Shown piece after piece: positions 7,447 to 16,301 of a stretch of 64,000 nt of DNA (within the stretch, counting starts at the first letter, position 1; every line of letters begins with the position of its first letter). Made by a program: the position numbers and the translations under genes. The stretch covers positions 1 to 64,000 of the forward strand of contig CANMSB010000003.1 in the NCBI GenBank assembly GCA_947500445.1, written 5' to 3'. The notes under the pieces are model-generated. The model ran no database searches. It had not been told where the DNA came from and saw only the letters and a list, made by a program, of their open reading frames with translations. The DNA is from an uncultured Flavobacteriaceae bacterium (GTDB lineage Bacteria; Bacteroidota; Bacteroidia; Flavobacteriales; Flavobacteriaceae).

Positions 7447-8874
7447 ATGACAATCAAACGACTTTTTATTCCATTAGTGCTACTGATCACCGCATCGGGA
7501 CTTTACGCGCAGCGCATCGTTTTTCCAGGTCAGGACCATCTTGCCCCTTTTTTAAACGACCCTTCCAGGATCGGGGACGATGACCGTGTTTCGCTTACCG
7601 GTGCCTTGCAGGTGTCCGATTCGGAACGGAAACAAACCACACAATACATATTTGCACAGTTACCGGTGTATGATAACATCGCTTTTGGGGTAGACTTTTT
7701 TCAAGATCGTTTTGATTATTTTTCGTACTCCACGGCAATGTTGAGTACCGCCATACGGTTTGATCTTGGTGCGGAGGACCATCACCTTAAATTAGGGCTG
7801 TCCGGAGGTGTCGAATCCAAGCAACAGGAGCGTATCCCCCCGGGCCAAGTCCCCGATGATGTCGATTTTGTTCCCAATATCAATGGGTCGAATAGGGAAT
7901 TTACCTTTCGCGGTGGGCTTCACTACAAAATCAGAAATTTCATGATGGGCGGTTTTTATAATCGCTTGCCGATCCAAAGACTTCCTTTGGTGTCGGGGTC
8001 AGATCCCTTTTTGGCGTATCGTATAGAAGAGGGGTTCACGGCCTACGCGCAGTACGGTGTTTGGATTTCCACCACATCCCGTATCACCCCAATTTTTAGG
8101 TATCTCAGTTATTTGGACGATGCCATTTACGAAGGGGCACTTCGTTTTGATTATAAGAACAAGATACGGGCCAGTGTTTCCTACAAAAATGAGTACAGTA
8201 TCAATCCGGCACTCCAGGTATATCTTTTTGATGCCCTGTACGTCGGGTATTCCTACGAGTCCGCTTTGGAAGAAAATGTTTTTGAAGATGTACATGCCTT
8301 GAGCCTGTCGTATCGTTTCAAGAAACGTGCGGGTGAAGACGGTCCGGAATGGGAGAAGAACGCTAGGGAAACCGCTAACAAGATTGCGGAAATAGCCCCG
8401 GAAAAAAAGAAAACGCCAAAGCCTAAAAAGGAGGAAGAAACGATCGTACCGGATAAAAAAGAGACGCCCGCAGTTGCGGTAGAGGAACCGAAAAAGGACC
8501 CTGTGGCACCGGTAGTGGCCAAGGAAACCCCAAAAGTTACCGAAACAAAGCCCGAAACGGAAGTGGCGGTCGTTCCCGAACCGAAGAAGAAGCGAACCCG
8601 TACGATAGACCGTACGGTAGATGAAAATAGCAAGCTGTTAAAGCCAGGTTATTATGTGGTCATCGGTAGCTTTGCGAGTATGGCGGAAGCGGAAAAGGCC
8701 CAGGCCCGATTTAAGGAAAAAGAATACTATACCATTATTGGAAAGAAAGGTGTCGATAGCCGTTATTACCTGATTGTGGATACCGATACCGATAAAGTGG
8801 AGGCGGGCAAGCGATTGCGTGCGCACCAGCTGGATCGAAACTTTAGCAAGCCTTGGCTGCTCACCGTAGAGTAA
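7447..8874 (+). CDS. PorP/SprF-like outer-membrane protein fused to a SPOR domain
   Basis: 475 residues with a signal peptide (MTIKRLFIPLVLLITASGLYAQ). The N-terminal half (about 25-300) matches the PorP/SprF family, with its conserved start around FLNDPSRIG and a beta-barrel-like run of alternating residues. A linker rich in Pro, Glu, Lys, Val and Thr (about 310-405) leads to a C-terminal SPOR domain (about 410-475: GYYVVIGSFASMAEAEKA and following), which in other proteins binds denuded peptidoglycan. A GTG at 7426 would add seven residues ahead of the signal, so ATG 7447 is preferred. Last gene of the DUF1800-DUF1501 operon. The likely role is an outer-membrane partner for the type IX cargo upstream, anchored to the wall by SPOR. 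Confidence 0.87.
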   Translation: MTIKRLFIPLVLLITASGLYAQRIVFPGQDHLAPFLNDPSRIGDDDRVSLTGALQVSDSERKQTTQYIFAQLPVYDNIAFGVDFFQDRFDYFSYSTAMLSTAIRFDLGAEDHHLKLGLSGGVESKQQERIPPGQVPDDVDFVPNINGSNREFTFRGGLHYKIRNFMMGGFYNRLPIQRLPLVSGSDPFLAYRIEEGFTAYAQYGVWISTTSRITPIFRYLSYLDDAIYEGALRFDYKNKIRASVSYKNEYSINPALQVYLFDALYVGYSYESALEENVFEDVHALSLSYRFKKRAGEDGPEWEKNARETANKIAEIAPEKKKTPKPKKEEETIVPDKKETPAVAVEEPKKDPVAPVVAKETPKVTETKPETEVAVVPEPKKKRTRTIDRTVDENSKLLKPGYYVVIGSFASMAEAEKAQARFKEKEYYTIIGKKGVDSRYYLIVDTDTDKVEAGKRLRAHQLDRNFSKPWLLTVE

Positions 8875-8902
8875 CCGCTGCCGCTGTGTTTCGTATTGGA
8901 GG

Positions 8903-10213
8903 TCATTCTTTTTTCCGACCCTGCGCGCCGTTGGCGACCATGGTTTTGGCCAATGCCTTTAAATCGATTCCGATTACGGATTTGTTTACCGCTATCACCG
9001 TTTCCTTTAAATCGGTAGGCAGTCCATCATAGCCGATTTTTGCGCCGAGGATCATTCCCGCCAGTGCGGCCACTGTATCGTTGTCCCTCCCGTAGTTGAT
9101 AATAAACTGCATGGTCGCATTAAAATCGCCTTGCCCAAACTGGAGGGCGGTAATCAGTATTTGCCATATTTCCCCGGCATGAAAGGCAATGGAGCGTTGC
9201 TCCTTCTCCAAAAAACGATAGACCATTTCCTGTTTCACCCATTTGCGATAGGTTCCGGGAAAACCATCGGGCATGTTGTAGTTTAAACTATCTTTTATGA
9301 TAAGGGAATCGATCAACGGCATATTTTCTATGGCCAAAACGGTATTCACGGCCCCATTGGCGATACTTTGGGGGATACGGCCCACCAAGCGGCTGTCGTT
9401 ATATCCGTAAGGGTCTACAAAAGATACGGTGGCAATGATCGAATCCATAGCTGTTGTACGTAAGGCCATATGCGTCATCGATGCCACCAATCCGGAAATG
9501 TCTTTCGCGTACCCTAGGTCAAAAAGGGCGTGTTCATATCCTCTTTCATATGCCGTTTTTGGAGTGGCCGCTACCAATCCGAACATGGGCGTATACAATT
9601 GCCCTGCACAGGACATTTCGCCCCCATAAAACCGATTTAGGGCTTGTTGATAGGCTTCCGGTCCCGCTTCGTAGGCCATCGCTACCCGCGCCCACTCTTT
9701 TATCCATTCCATTCGTTTTATACGTTCGTCAAGAACATCGGTGCGGTTCATTGTTTCGGAGGCCGTCAAGGTTTTTACGATCGTTTTGTAACGGTCGCCG
9801 ATAAAACGGGCGAACTGTTTTGGGTTCTGTTGCGCTAGGGGCCGGTCAAGATAATGGGCCATTAGATGCTTCCATCGCGTATCGTCCGTAGTACCGCCAC
9901 CGATAAGGTTATGGCCCCATGGGCCTTCCGGGGATTGGGTGCGTATCACCGGGTCGAGCCTTTGAACATATCCATATTTTAACCGGATATCGTTTCGATG
10001 CCACATTTCGGTGGGGGCGCCCATGGCATCCCCGATGGCGGAGCCCACCAATGACCCCAGCACAGCGTTGTAATAAGTGCTATCGGCAAGCACTAGCGAA
10101 TCTTCCGAAAACCCTATTTTTTGGGGACTGCCAAGGTCGATTTTTGCTTCTTTTTCCGAATGTCCGCAGGCGAACAGTAGGGTCACTATCAAAAGAAAAA
10201 ATACCTTTTTCAT
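8903..10213 (-). CDS. ADP-ribosylglycohydrolase family lipoprotein
   Basis: 436-residue lipoprotein (lipobox LLFAC, Cys16) of the ADP-ribosylglycohydrolase (DraG/ARH) family, which removes ADP-ribose from proteins or cleaves related N-ribosyl bonds using a binuclear Mg centre. Metal-site motifs are GDAMGAPTE (61-69), TTDDTRW (108-114) and the C-terminal GRDNDTVAALAGM. A periplasmic or outer-membrane location is odd for DraG itself and points to a nucleoside or glycoside substrate. The start overlaps the stop of the kinase gene by 4 bp (ATGA), so the two are co-translated. The substrate is not known. Confidence 0.88.
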   Translation of the reverse strand: MKKVFFLLIVTLLFACGHSEKEAKIDLGSPQKIGFSEDSLVLADSTYYNAVLGSLVGSAIGDAMGAPTEMWHRNDIRLKYGYVQRLDPVIRTQSPEGPWGHNLIGGGTTDDTRWKHLMAHYLDRPLAQQNPKQFARFIGDRYKTIVKTLTASETMNRTDVLDERIKRMEWIKEWARVAMAYEAGPEAYQQALNRFYGGEMSCAGQLYTPMFGLVAATPKTAYERGYEHALFDLGYAKDISGLVASMTHMALRTTAMDSIIATVSFVDPYGYNDSRLVGRIPQSIANGAVNTVLAIENMPLIDSLIIKDSLNYNMPDGFPGTYRKWVKQEMVYRFLEKEQRSIAFHAGEIWQILITALQFGQGDFNATMQFIINYGRDNDTVAALAGMILGAKIGYDGLPTDLKETVIAVNKSVIGIDLKALAKTMVANGAQGRKKE

Positions 10214-11181
10214 TGGAGTATCATTTTATGGGCCAGTTCAAGAAGGCGTTCTTTTTCCGTTAAGGTACGTTTCATGGGCAGTTGTGCAAGTCCGATAATA
10301 CGTCTCATGATCTCGATACCGGCAACACTGCGCACCAGCGCAACATCGAGCTGCTGTGCATACTCGTTTAGAACAAGTTCCATAAGTGCTTGTTTTCCGA
10401 AGATCAGGATGCTATGGGCGACCATCACCCCTACATCGAATTCGGGAAATCCAACAAAACTAAATTCCGGGTCGATAACATAGGGACGCTCTCCCTTGCG
10501 CATCCAACTTCCGGGATAATAGTCGCCATGCAATAGTACCGTACCTTTTGCGAGGTACTTTGCTCCGATTTCTTTAATCGTTTTGGCGAGTTCGGTGTCC
10601 CTTTTAAACGGTTCGGAAAGAAGCTGTAACCCGGGTTGAACGCTGTCCAGCGCAAAGCCGTTCTCTTCCAAAAATGGCAATACAAAAATATGCTGATGGT
10701 TGAGTTCCCGAAGTATGGTGTTGGCGGGAAAATCGTCGGCAACTTCCGTTTCATGGATTTTTGATAACAGCCGTGCCAATTCTCGAAAGAGTTGCAGGTC
10801 TCCATTGTGTTGGTCGTAGGAAGCGGTCATGTCTTCGCAATCGCCAAGGTCTTGGAGCATGATCAGGTAATCTTCCGGGGCGTACTGGAGTACTGTTGGA
10901 AAGTAGCGGGCCGTGGTGCCCTGTTGCATGTTCCGGTAAAACAATTGTTCTACCGCGATACGTTCCAAAGGGGCTTGGATGTCTTGATATTTCTGTACAA
11001 AAGGTCGGGATTGTTTTAAAATAAAGGTCCTTTCGTTGGTGTGGACGCGCAATACCACGTTCATGTTTCCTTCTCCTGGCTTCGTGATACGGACTACTTT
11101 TTCCGCAGGACCGATCCATCGGTTATCCCACAGGTAGGCCGTTATGCTGTAGGGAGGGCTGTTGAGGTCGAATAGGTTCAA
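10210..11181 (-). CDS. APH-fold sugar kinase, methylthioribose-kinase-like
   Basis: 323 residues of the aminoglycoside-phosphotransferase fold. ILKQSRPFVQKY holds the ATP-binding Lys, and LLHGDYYPGSWM (about 213-224) is the catalytic loop. VIDPEFSFVGFPEFDVG holds the metal-binding Asp. The HGDxxxGS plus DPEF form resembles methylthioribose kinase rather than antibiotic kinases, so a ribose-containing substrate is plausible. No ATG fits, and the start is a TTG at 11181. The kinase is cytoplasmic while its 4-bp-overlapping partner is an exported ADP-ribosylglycohydrolase. Together they could scavenge ribosides, which is an inference. No mtn pathway genes are nearby. Confidence 0.8.
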   Translation of the reverse strand: MNLFDLNSPPYSITAYLWDNRWIGPAEKVVRITKPGEGNMNVVLRVHTNERTFILKQSRPFVQKYQDIQAPLERIAVEQLFYRNMQQGTTARYFPTVLQYAPEDYLIMLQDLGDCEDMTASYDQHNGDLQLFRELARLLSKIHETEVADDFPANTILRELNHQHIFVLPFLEENGFALDSVQPGLQLLSEPFKRDTELAKTIKEIGAKYLAKGTVLLHGDYYPGSWMRKGERPYVIDPEFSFVGFPEFDVGVMVAHSILIFGKQALMELVLNEYAQQLDVALVRSVAGIEIMRRIIGLAQLPMKRTLTEKERLLELAHKMILQ

Positions 11182-11304
11182 AAAGGAATGGTTGCAGGGT
11201 TATTGAAATGGCTACCGCGGTCACTTTACCAAGGGGTCGTTGAAAAACCACCCTTTAATGCAAAGCCATCCTCATTGTAGCTCATAGCTAAATATACATT
11301 ATTT

Positions 11305-11751
11305 TTAGAGGTCCAAGAGCCTTCTGTGGTAATTGATCTGTCCCAAATGATAGGTCAAATGCGTGGTCAGGTGCATCAAAAAATAGCCGGTCGTCATCGG
11401 TTTTTCAAATACGACCAACGGGTATTCCCGATCGAGTGCAGTTTCGTCCAATCGCTCTAAGGTTTCATCTACGGTATGCTTTAACGTCTTTATTTGCGCT
11501 AAAAGGTCGGTCGTTGAAACCGGTTTTCCATCAAATTCAAGCTCCCGCCGCCGCACATAGCCCGTATCCCCAAGTTCGGCCCCGATGAAGGCGTTCATAT
11601 TGCCAAGAAGATGCTTGCAAAGCGTACCCCCCGAGTTGGAGATCTGTGCAGTTATTTCCCAAAGTTTTTTTTCATTTGTATAGGCGGCGATTTCTTGGTA
11701 AAGCCTATCCAAGTCTCTATTGAACAGTATTTTTAAGGTGGTTTTTAACAT
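11305..11751 (-). CDS. DinB-like four-helix protein (DUF1572 type)
   Basis: 148-residue DinB/YfiT-fold protein. The three metal-ligand His positions of the superfamily appear as CKHLLGN (about 46) and HLTTHLTYHLGQINYHR near the C-terminus. Members are metal-dependent thiol or other small-molecule transferases, but the substrate is not predictable. It is 123 bp upstream of the kinase gene on the same strand, and the spacer (11182-11304) shows no terminator. Confidence 0.85.
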   Translation of the reverse strand: MLKTTLKILFNRDLDRLYQEIAAYTNEKKLWEITAQISNSGGTLCKHLLGNMNAFIGAELGDTGYVRRRELEFDGKPVSTTDLLAQIKTLKHTVDETLERLDETALDREYPLVVFEKPMTTGYFLMHLTTHLTYHLGQINYHRRLLDL

Positions 11752-11823
11752 GGCTATTTGACCCCGGTTTTCTTAAAATCTAACTAAAAAGAATAAATAG
11801 TTGGTTAAAGGTAGCATTCTTAA

Positions 11824-11849
11824 AACCAAAAAACCCCGCTTTTGCGGGG
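11824..11849 (-). terminator. Rho-independent terminator of tRNA-Phe
   Basis: CCCCGC at 11834-11839 pairs with GCGGGG at 11844-11849 around a TTTT loop. On the minus strand the stem is followed by a T-rich run (TTTTTTGGTTTT), just downstream of the tRNA. Confidence 0.9.
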
Positions 11850-11857
11850 ATTTCTTG

Positions 11858-11930
<73 letters not shown>

Positions 11931-11993
11931 TTACCATACTATATTTTCCTTCCACTTTCTATTGCTTTTCGCGATACCTCCTTGAAAGGGGTG

Positions 11994-12024
11994 CAAATAT
12001 AATTTCAAATTTGCGATATCCAAA
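11994..12024 (-). promoter_or_regulatory. Promoter of tRNA-Phe
   Basis: Read on the minus strand, TTTG (12021-12024) is followed after exactly 19 bases by TATATTTG (11994-12001). This is a full match to the Bacteroidota consensus, about 60 bases upstream of the tRNA 5' end. Confidence 0.8.
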
Positions 12025-12078
12025 CAAAAAAGTAAAAAAAGCGGAGGGTGGTATTTTTCAATTTATAATCTTTGCAGT

Positions 12079-12807
12079 ATGAATTTGATCATCGATGTGG
12101 GAAACACCCTGGTAAAGTACGCCGTTTTTAAACGGAACGAGCTCGTACATCGCCAAGAAACACCCCTAGGGACAATCGTGGAAACGGTGAAAAAAATCTG
12201 TGAGGAACACCCAAGGATAGAATGGGCGATCTTGGCCAGTGTAAATGTCCTAGCACCTAAAACGGTAACCTTGTTGTCCGTATACTGCCGGTTACATCAG
12301 TTGAGTCCCGCTACCAAAACCCCTTTTAAGAATTCCTATGCCACTCCCGGTACCTTGGGGGCCGACCGAGTGGCCTTGGCGACCGCTGCTTTTTACTACA
12401 ACCCCAATGGGAACACATTGGTCGTGGATGCGGGGACCTGTGTTACCTATGATATGGTGAACGACTACGGTGAATATTTGGGCGGGGCCATTTCACCCGG
12501 ATTGCAAATGCGGTATCGTGCCTTGCATACCCAAACGGCGCGCTTGCCCTTGTTGGAGCCAATGGAGATTCCCGATTTTATCGGTAACGCCACCGAGAAT
12601 AGCATCCATAGCGGAGTTTTGAACGGACTTTGCCATGAAATAGATGGTTTCGTTTTACAGTATAAAAGTCGTTTTTCAGATTTAACAGTAATTTTAACAG
12701 GCGGCAATGCTCAATTTTTGTCAAAACGATTAAAAAATACCATATTTGCGGATTCCAATTTTCTCCTATCCGGGTTGAATCATTTACTGGAATACAACAA
12801 GCATTAA
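12079..12807 (+). CDS. coaX: Type III pantothenate kinase
   Basis: Phosphorylates pantothenate, the first step of coenzyme A synthesis, in the cytoplasm. The 242-residue length is typical. IDVGNT near the N-terminus is the phosphate-binding motif, GTLGADRVA (about 91-99) the substrate motif, and VVDAGTCVTYD (about 116-126) holds the catalytic Asp region. VILTGGNA is the second ATP segment. It is the first gene of a same-strand run to 19828, and its stop abuts the next ATG (12808). Confidence 0.96.
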   Translation: MNLIIDVGNTLVKYAVFKRNELVHRQETPLGTIVETVKKICEEHPRIEWAILASVNVLAPKTVTLLSVYCRLHQLSPATKTPFKNSYATPGTLGADRVALATAAFYYNPNGNTLVVDAGTCVTYDMVNDYGEYLGGAISPGLQMRYRALHTQTARLPLLEPMEIPDFIGNATENSIHSGVLNGLCHEIDGFVLQYKSRFSDLTVILTGGNAQFLSKRLKNTIFADSNFLLSGLNHLLEYNKH

Positions 12808-14091
12808 ATGGTAAAAAAAATTGTGATTGCTGTAGTATGTCTCGCAGCTACAGGACTTTGTGCGCAAAACGGCACGGTTTCCCCTTATTCCTTTTTTGGT
12901 ATTGGTGACCCAAGATCTTTTGGTACCGTTGAAAATCAAATGATGGGTTCTTTAGGGGTGTACGGTGACAGTATCCATATCAACTTACAGAACCCTGCGG
13001 CCTATAGCAAGTTAAAGGTCTCACTGAACGATGGCGTAGGGCTCGCGGTATATGCCGCGGGAATATCCAACCGGCAAGTAGAAATAGAAAGTTTTACCGA
13101 AAGCGCACGCAGCGCTACCACTAATTTGGATTATCTGTCGCTAGGTTTTGGCTTGGGCAATGGTCTGGGTGTCGGTTTTGGTATCGCGCCCTACTCATCG
13201 GTGGGCTATAATCTCTTGACCGAAAGTAACGATGGTAGCGTACTCAACTTGTTTACGGGAGAAGGCGGGTTAAATCGGGTCTATCTATCCGTGGGATATG
13301 AGCTTTTTGAGAATTTCAGCATCGGTGCCACTTCGAATTTTAATTTTGGAAAGCTGGAAAGTCAGCGGGTACAGAGCATACAGGACGTTCAATTTGGAAC
13401 TAGGGACGAACGGACCTCCAGGGTAAACGGATTGGACTTTAATTTTGCGGCCTACTACACGCCTAAGGTGAACGACAAACATCGGTTGTTCGTTTCCGCC
13501 AGAGTGAACACTCAGGCGAACCTAACTTCTGAAAATACTAGGCGATTAGGGTCCTTTTTAAGTTCGATAGACCAAGAGATTGAGGCTTTTGATGTGGATT
13601 TGGCAGCGGAAGGGCTGCTACGGACCGATTTGAAAATTCCCGCTACCACTACTATGGGTGTCGGTTACGGGGAAGATAAAAAATGGTTTTTGGGTGCGGA
13701 GTACAGTTTTCAGCAATTTGGTGATTTTTCCAACGAATTTTTAGATGTTGAAAACGTGGGCTATAGCGATGCCAGTTCCATTTCGTTCGGGGGCTTTATC
13801 GTTCCCGATTACGACGCCTTTAACGGTTATTTGAAGCGGGTGACCTACCGTGCGGGAGTTCGTTATGATAAAACAGGTTTGGTCGTAAGCGATAGGGACA
13901 TCAATAACTTTGGCATAACTTTTGGAGTTGGTCTACCGCTAGGGCGAGGGCAGTACTCCAATTTGAACCTTGGTTTCGAACTGGGAAGAAGGGGTACTAC
14001 CGCCAATGACCTGGTTGAAGAGAGTTATTTAAAAATCAATATCGGCTTCTCTTTCAACGACCTTTGGTTTCAGAAAAGAAAGATAAATTAA
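12808..14091 (+). CDS. Outer-membrane beta-barrel protein of unknown role
   Basis: 427 residues with a signal peptide (MVKKIVIAVVCLAATGLCAQ). The mature start NGTVSPYSFFGIGD, repeated Gly/aromatic strands (YLSLGFGLGNGLGVGFGIAPYS and others) and a final strand ending in aromatic-rich residues predict a barrel of the FadL/PorV-like type. Translation is probably coupled to coaX, because the stop and start are adjacent. The lptC gene two genes on suggests envelope building, but no transport substrate can be named. Confidence 0.75.
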   Translation: MVKKIVIAVVCLAATGLCAQNGTVSPYSFFGIGDPRSFGTVENQMMGSLGVYGDSIHINLQNPAAYSKLKVSLNDGVGLAVYAAGISNRQVEIESFTESARSATTNLDYLSLGFGLGNGLGVGFGIAPYSSVGYNLLTESNDGSVLNLFTGEGGLNRVYLSVGYELFENFSIGATSNFNFGKLESQRVQSIQDVQFGTRDERTSRVNGLDFNFAAYYTPKVNDKHRLFVSARVNTQANLTSENTRRLGSFLSSIDQEIEAFDVDLAAEGLLRTDLKIPATTTMGVGYGEDKKWFLGAEYSFQQFGDFSNEFLDVENVGYSDASSISFGGFIVPDYDAFNGYLKRVTYRAGVRYDKTGLVVSDRDINNFGITFGVGLPLGRGQYSNLNLGFELGRRGTTANDLVEESYLKINIGFSFNDLWFQKRKIN

Positions 14092-14127
14092 ATAAAATTA
14101 TTACATTAACCATTTAAAACCGAACAG

Positions 14128-15498
14128 ATGAAAACGAAAATTTACTTCACGGCGATGTTAGTTTTGGGGATTATGGGCATCGGTAACGCTCAGGCAGCCA
14201 ACGCGGAGTGTACTACAAACCTTTCCATATTCGTAGAACATGCCAAAGTCAAAAACTATGATGCGGCGTATAAGCCATGGAAAATGGTATACGATGAATG
14301 TCCCGAATTAAACTGGGCGACCTTCGTTTACGGAGAACGTATTCTTAAGGACAAGATCAAAAAATCCAGTGGTGCCGAAAAAGAAGGTTTCATAACCGAT
14401 TTTCTGGAATTGACCGACAATAGTATGAAGTACTTCCCTAAAAAAGCCAAAATGGCCGAAGGGGAAATCGATAAAGTACTCATGAAGTACGACAACAAAA
14501 TGATTTCGACCAGTGAAATCTATGCTGCCTTGGATCATGCTTTTAAGGAAGATCGGGAAAACTTCACCAACCCAAAGGCACTTTATCTTTATTTCTCCAG
14601 TCTTGTAGATTTGAACGCCACCGGTGAGAAAGAATTACAGGAAGTGTTCGATGTATACGATGACGTTACCGAAAAGATCGAAGAAGAAAATAAAAAATTC
14701 ACCGATCGGATTGCAAAATTGTTGCCGAAGGAAGAAGAGGGCACGTTGACCTCCAAAGAGAAAAAGCGGTTAAAGTCCTATAACAGCTACTCGGAAAACT
14801 ACGGTAAGATCAGCGGTAGTATCGATACCAAATTAGGCCAATTGGCCGAGTGCGACAACCTTATTCCGTTGTATCAGAAGAGCTTTGAAGAAAAGAAGGG
14901 CGACGTAAAGTGGGTAAAGCGAGCGGTGAGCCGAATGTTCCAAAAAGAATGTATCGACGACCCATTATTTGTAAAATTAGTTGAAGAGCAAAAGAACCTA
15001 GATCCATCTGCTGATATTTATTTGTATTTAGGACAACTTAAATTAAAATCAGGAGACACTAAAGGTGCGGTGGCCGACTTTAACAAGGCGTTGGAATTAG
15101 AAACCGATTCCTATAAAAAATCGAACATAGCTTACAAGGTAGCGACCATTTACCGAAGAGGCAGTAAATCTACGGCACGTTCTTATGCGCAAAAGGCGAT
15201 AAATGCCAATGCGGCGAACGGAAAGGCGTATTTGTTGATCGCCAATTTATACGCTACCAGCGCCAATGCCTGCGGGAAAACATCTTTTGAAAAGCGCGCT
15301 ATTTATTGGAAAGCTGCCGAAATGGCCAGAAAGGCCGGTAGGGTAGATCCCTCGTTGAGCGGTCGCGCCAGCACATCGGCTACAAGCTACGCCGCTAAGG
15401 CACCTACCAAGGAAATGATCTTTACCGAAGGTATGGCAGGGAAGACCGTAACCTTCAGTTGTTGGGTAGGCGGCAGCGTAAAAGTGCCCAGTTTATAA
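14128..15498 (+). CDS. Secreted TPR-repeat protein
   Basis: 456 residues with a signal peptide ending around NAQA. The middle is a charged helical region (Lys/Glu-rich, about 150-230). TPR-like repeats lie around 285-400, the clearest being YLYLGQLKLKSGDTKGAVADFNKALELE and AYLLIANLYATSANACG. It probably acts as a periplasmic scaffold. It sits one base before lptC, within the envelope-biogenesis run starting at coaX. No enzymatic motif is seen. Confidence 0.82.
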   Translation: MKTKIYFTAMLVLGIMGIGNAQAANAECTTNLSIFVEHAKVKNYDAAYKPWKMVYDECPELNWATFVYGERILKDKIKKSSGAEKEGFITDFLELTDNSMKYFPKKAKMAEGEIDKVLMKYDNKMISTSEIYAALDHAFKEDRENFTNPKALYLYFSSLVDLNATGEKELQEVFDVYDDVTEKIEEENKKFTDRIAKLLPKEEEGTLTSKEKKRLKSYNSYSENYGKISGSIDTKLGQLAECDNLIPLYQKSFEEKKGDVKWVKRAVSRMFQKECIDDPLFVKLVEEQKNLDPSADIYLYLGQLKLKSGDTKGAVADFNKALELETDSYKKSNIAYKVATIYRRGSKSTARSYAQKAINANAANGKAYLLIANLYATSANACGKTSFEKRAIYWKAAEMARKAGRVDPSLSGRASTSATSYAAKAPTKEMIFTEGMAGKTVTFSCWVGGSVKVPSL

Positions 15499-15499
15499 A

Positions 15500-16099
15500 A
15501 TGTCGAAAACAAAAACATATGTTAAAAGCATCGCCATAGCAGTTATGGCGGTGCTTTTTTTTTCCTGTAAGGACAAATACGAGCGGGTAGGCGAAGAGGC
15601 CATCCCACAAGTGTTTCCGCAAGGGATCGCCGAAAATTTTGAGCTTACCTACACCGAAACCCTGGAAAGCCTTAAAATTGAGGATGCCGATTCCTCAAAG
15701 GTAATCGCGGTATTGACCAGTCCCCTAAGCAAAAATTTTGACAATTTGGAGTTCCCTTACCGTACCTTTCCGGACGGATTAAAAGTGGTTCTTTTCGATA
15801 GCCAGGGAAATCGGAATACCATAGTATCGGACTACGGCATTATCTATGCCGCCACGAATATTATCGATTTACAAGGGAACGTTGTGGTCATTACCCACGA
15901 CGGTAAAAAACTGGAGGCCCCACAATTGTATTACGATCAGGACAACGAATGGATTTTTACGCAGGAAAAATTTACCTTTACCAATCCCGAGGATGGTACC
16001 ATTATGGATGGGGAGGGAATGGATTTTAATAAGGACTTAAGTTTTTTCAACGCGCATAGGACCTATGGGCTTATGACGATTAAAGAAGAGAAAGAATGA
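15500..16099 (+). CDS. lptC: LPS transport protein LptC
   Basis: Periplasmic LPS-export component of the Lpt bridge. 199 residues with a lipobox (VLFFSC). The core has alternating strands typical of the LptC/OstA jellyroll (DSQGNRNTIVSDYGIIYAATNIIDLQGNVVVITHDGKKLEAPQLYYDQ). Bacteroidota LptC proteins are often lipoproteins rather than single-span proteins, as seen here. The stop overlaps the next gene's ATG by 4 bp. Confidence 0.9.
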   Translation: MSKTKTYVKSIAIAVMAVLFFSCKDKYERVGEEAIPQVFPQGIAENFELTYTETLESLKIEDADSSKVIAVLTSPLSKNFDNLEFPYRTFPDGLKVVLFDSQGNRNTIVSDYGIIYAATNIIDLQGNVVVITHDGKKLEAPQLYYDQDNEWIFTQEKFTFTNPEDGTIMDGEGMDFNKDLSFFNAHRTYGLMTIKEEKE

Positions 16100-16299
16100 T
16101 CAAAATTTTACGGTATACGGAATACGTTTATTTGGTGGTGGCGGTTTTTGCTGCCTATCGGGTATTTACCGATTGGAACATTGACCGCAATAATGCGTAT
16201 CTCTTTTTGTTTTTTGCAGTGGTCTCCATCGGTATGTTTTTCTTTCGGAGAAGCTTCCGACAAAAATTTGAGCGACGTAATCGCGAAAACCAACAATAG
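16096..16299 (+). CDS. Small two-span membrane protein
   Basis: 67 residues with two predicted membrane helices (about 10-22 and 34-50) followed by a very basic tail (FFRRSFRQKFERRNRENQQ). Overlaps lptC by 4 bp and ends 2 bp before the CNNM-type gene, so it is a real operon member and not a shadow. Function unknown. Confidence 0.8.
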   Translation: MIKILRYTEYVYLVVAVFAAYRVFTDWNIDRNNAYLFLFFAVVSIGMFFFRRSFRQKFERRNRENQQ

Positions 16300-16301
16300 T
16301 T

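Noticed and set aside
10210-11181. Aminoglycoside resistance gene
   Set aside because: The catalytic loop (HGDxxxGS) and DPEF match sugar kinases, and there is no mobile context.
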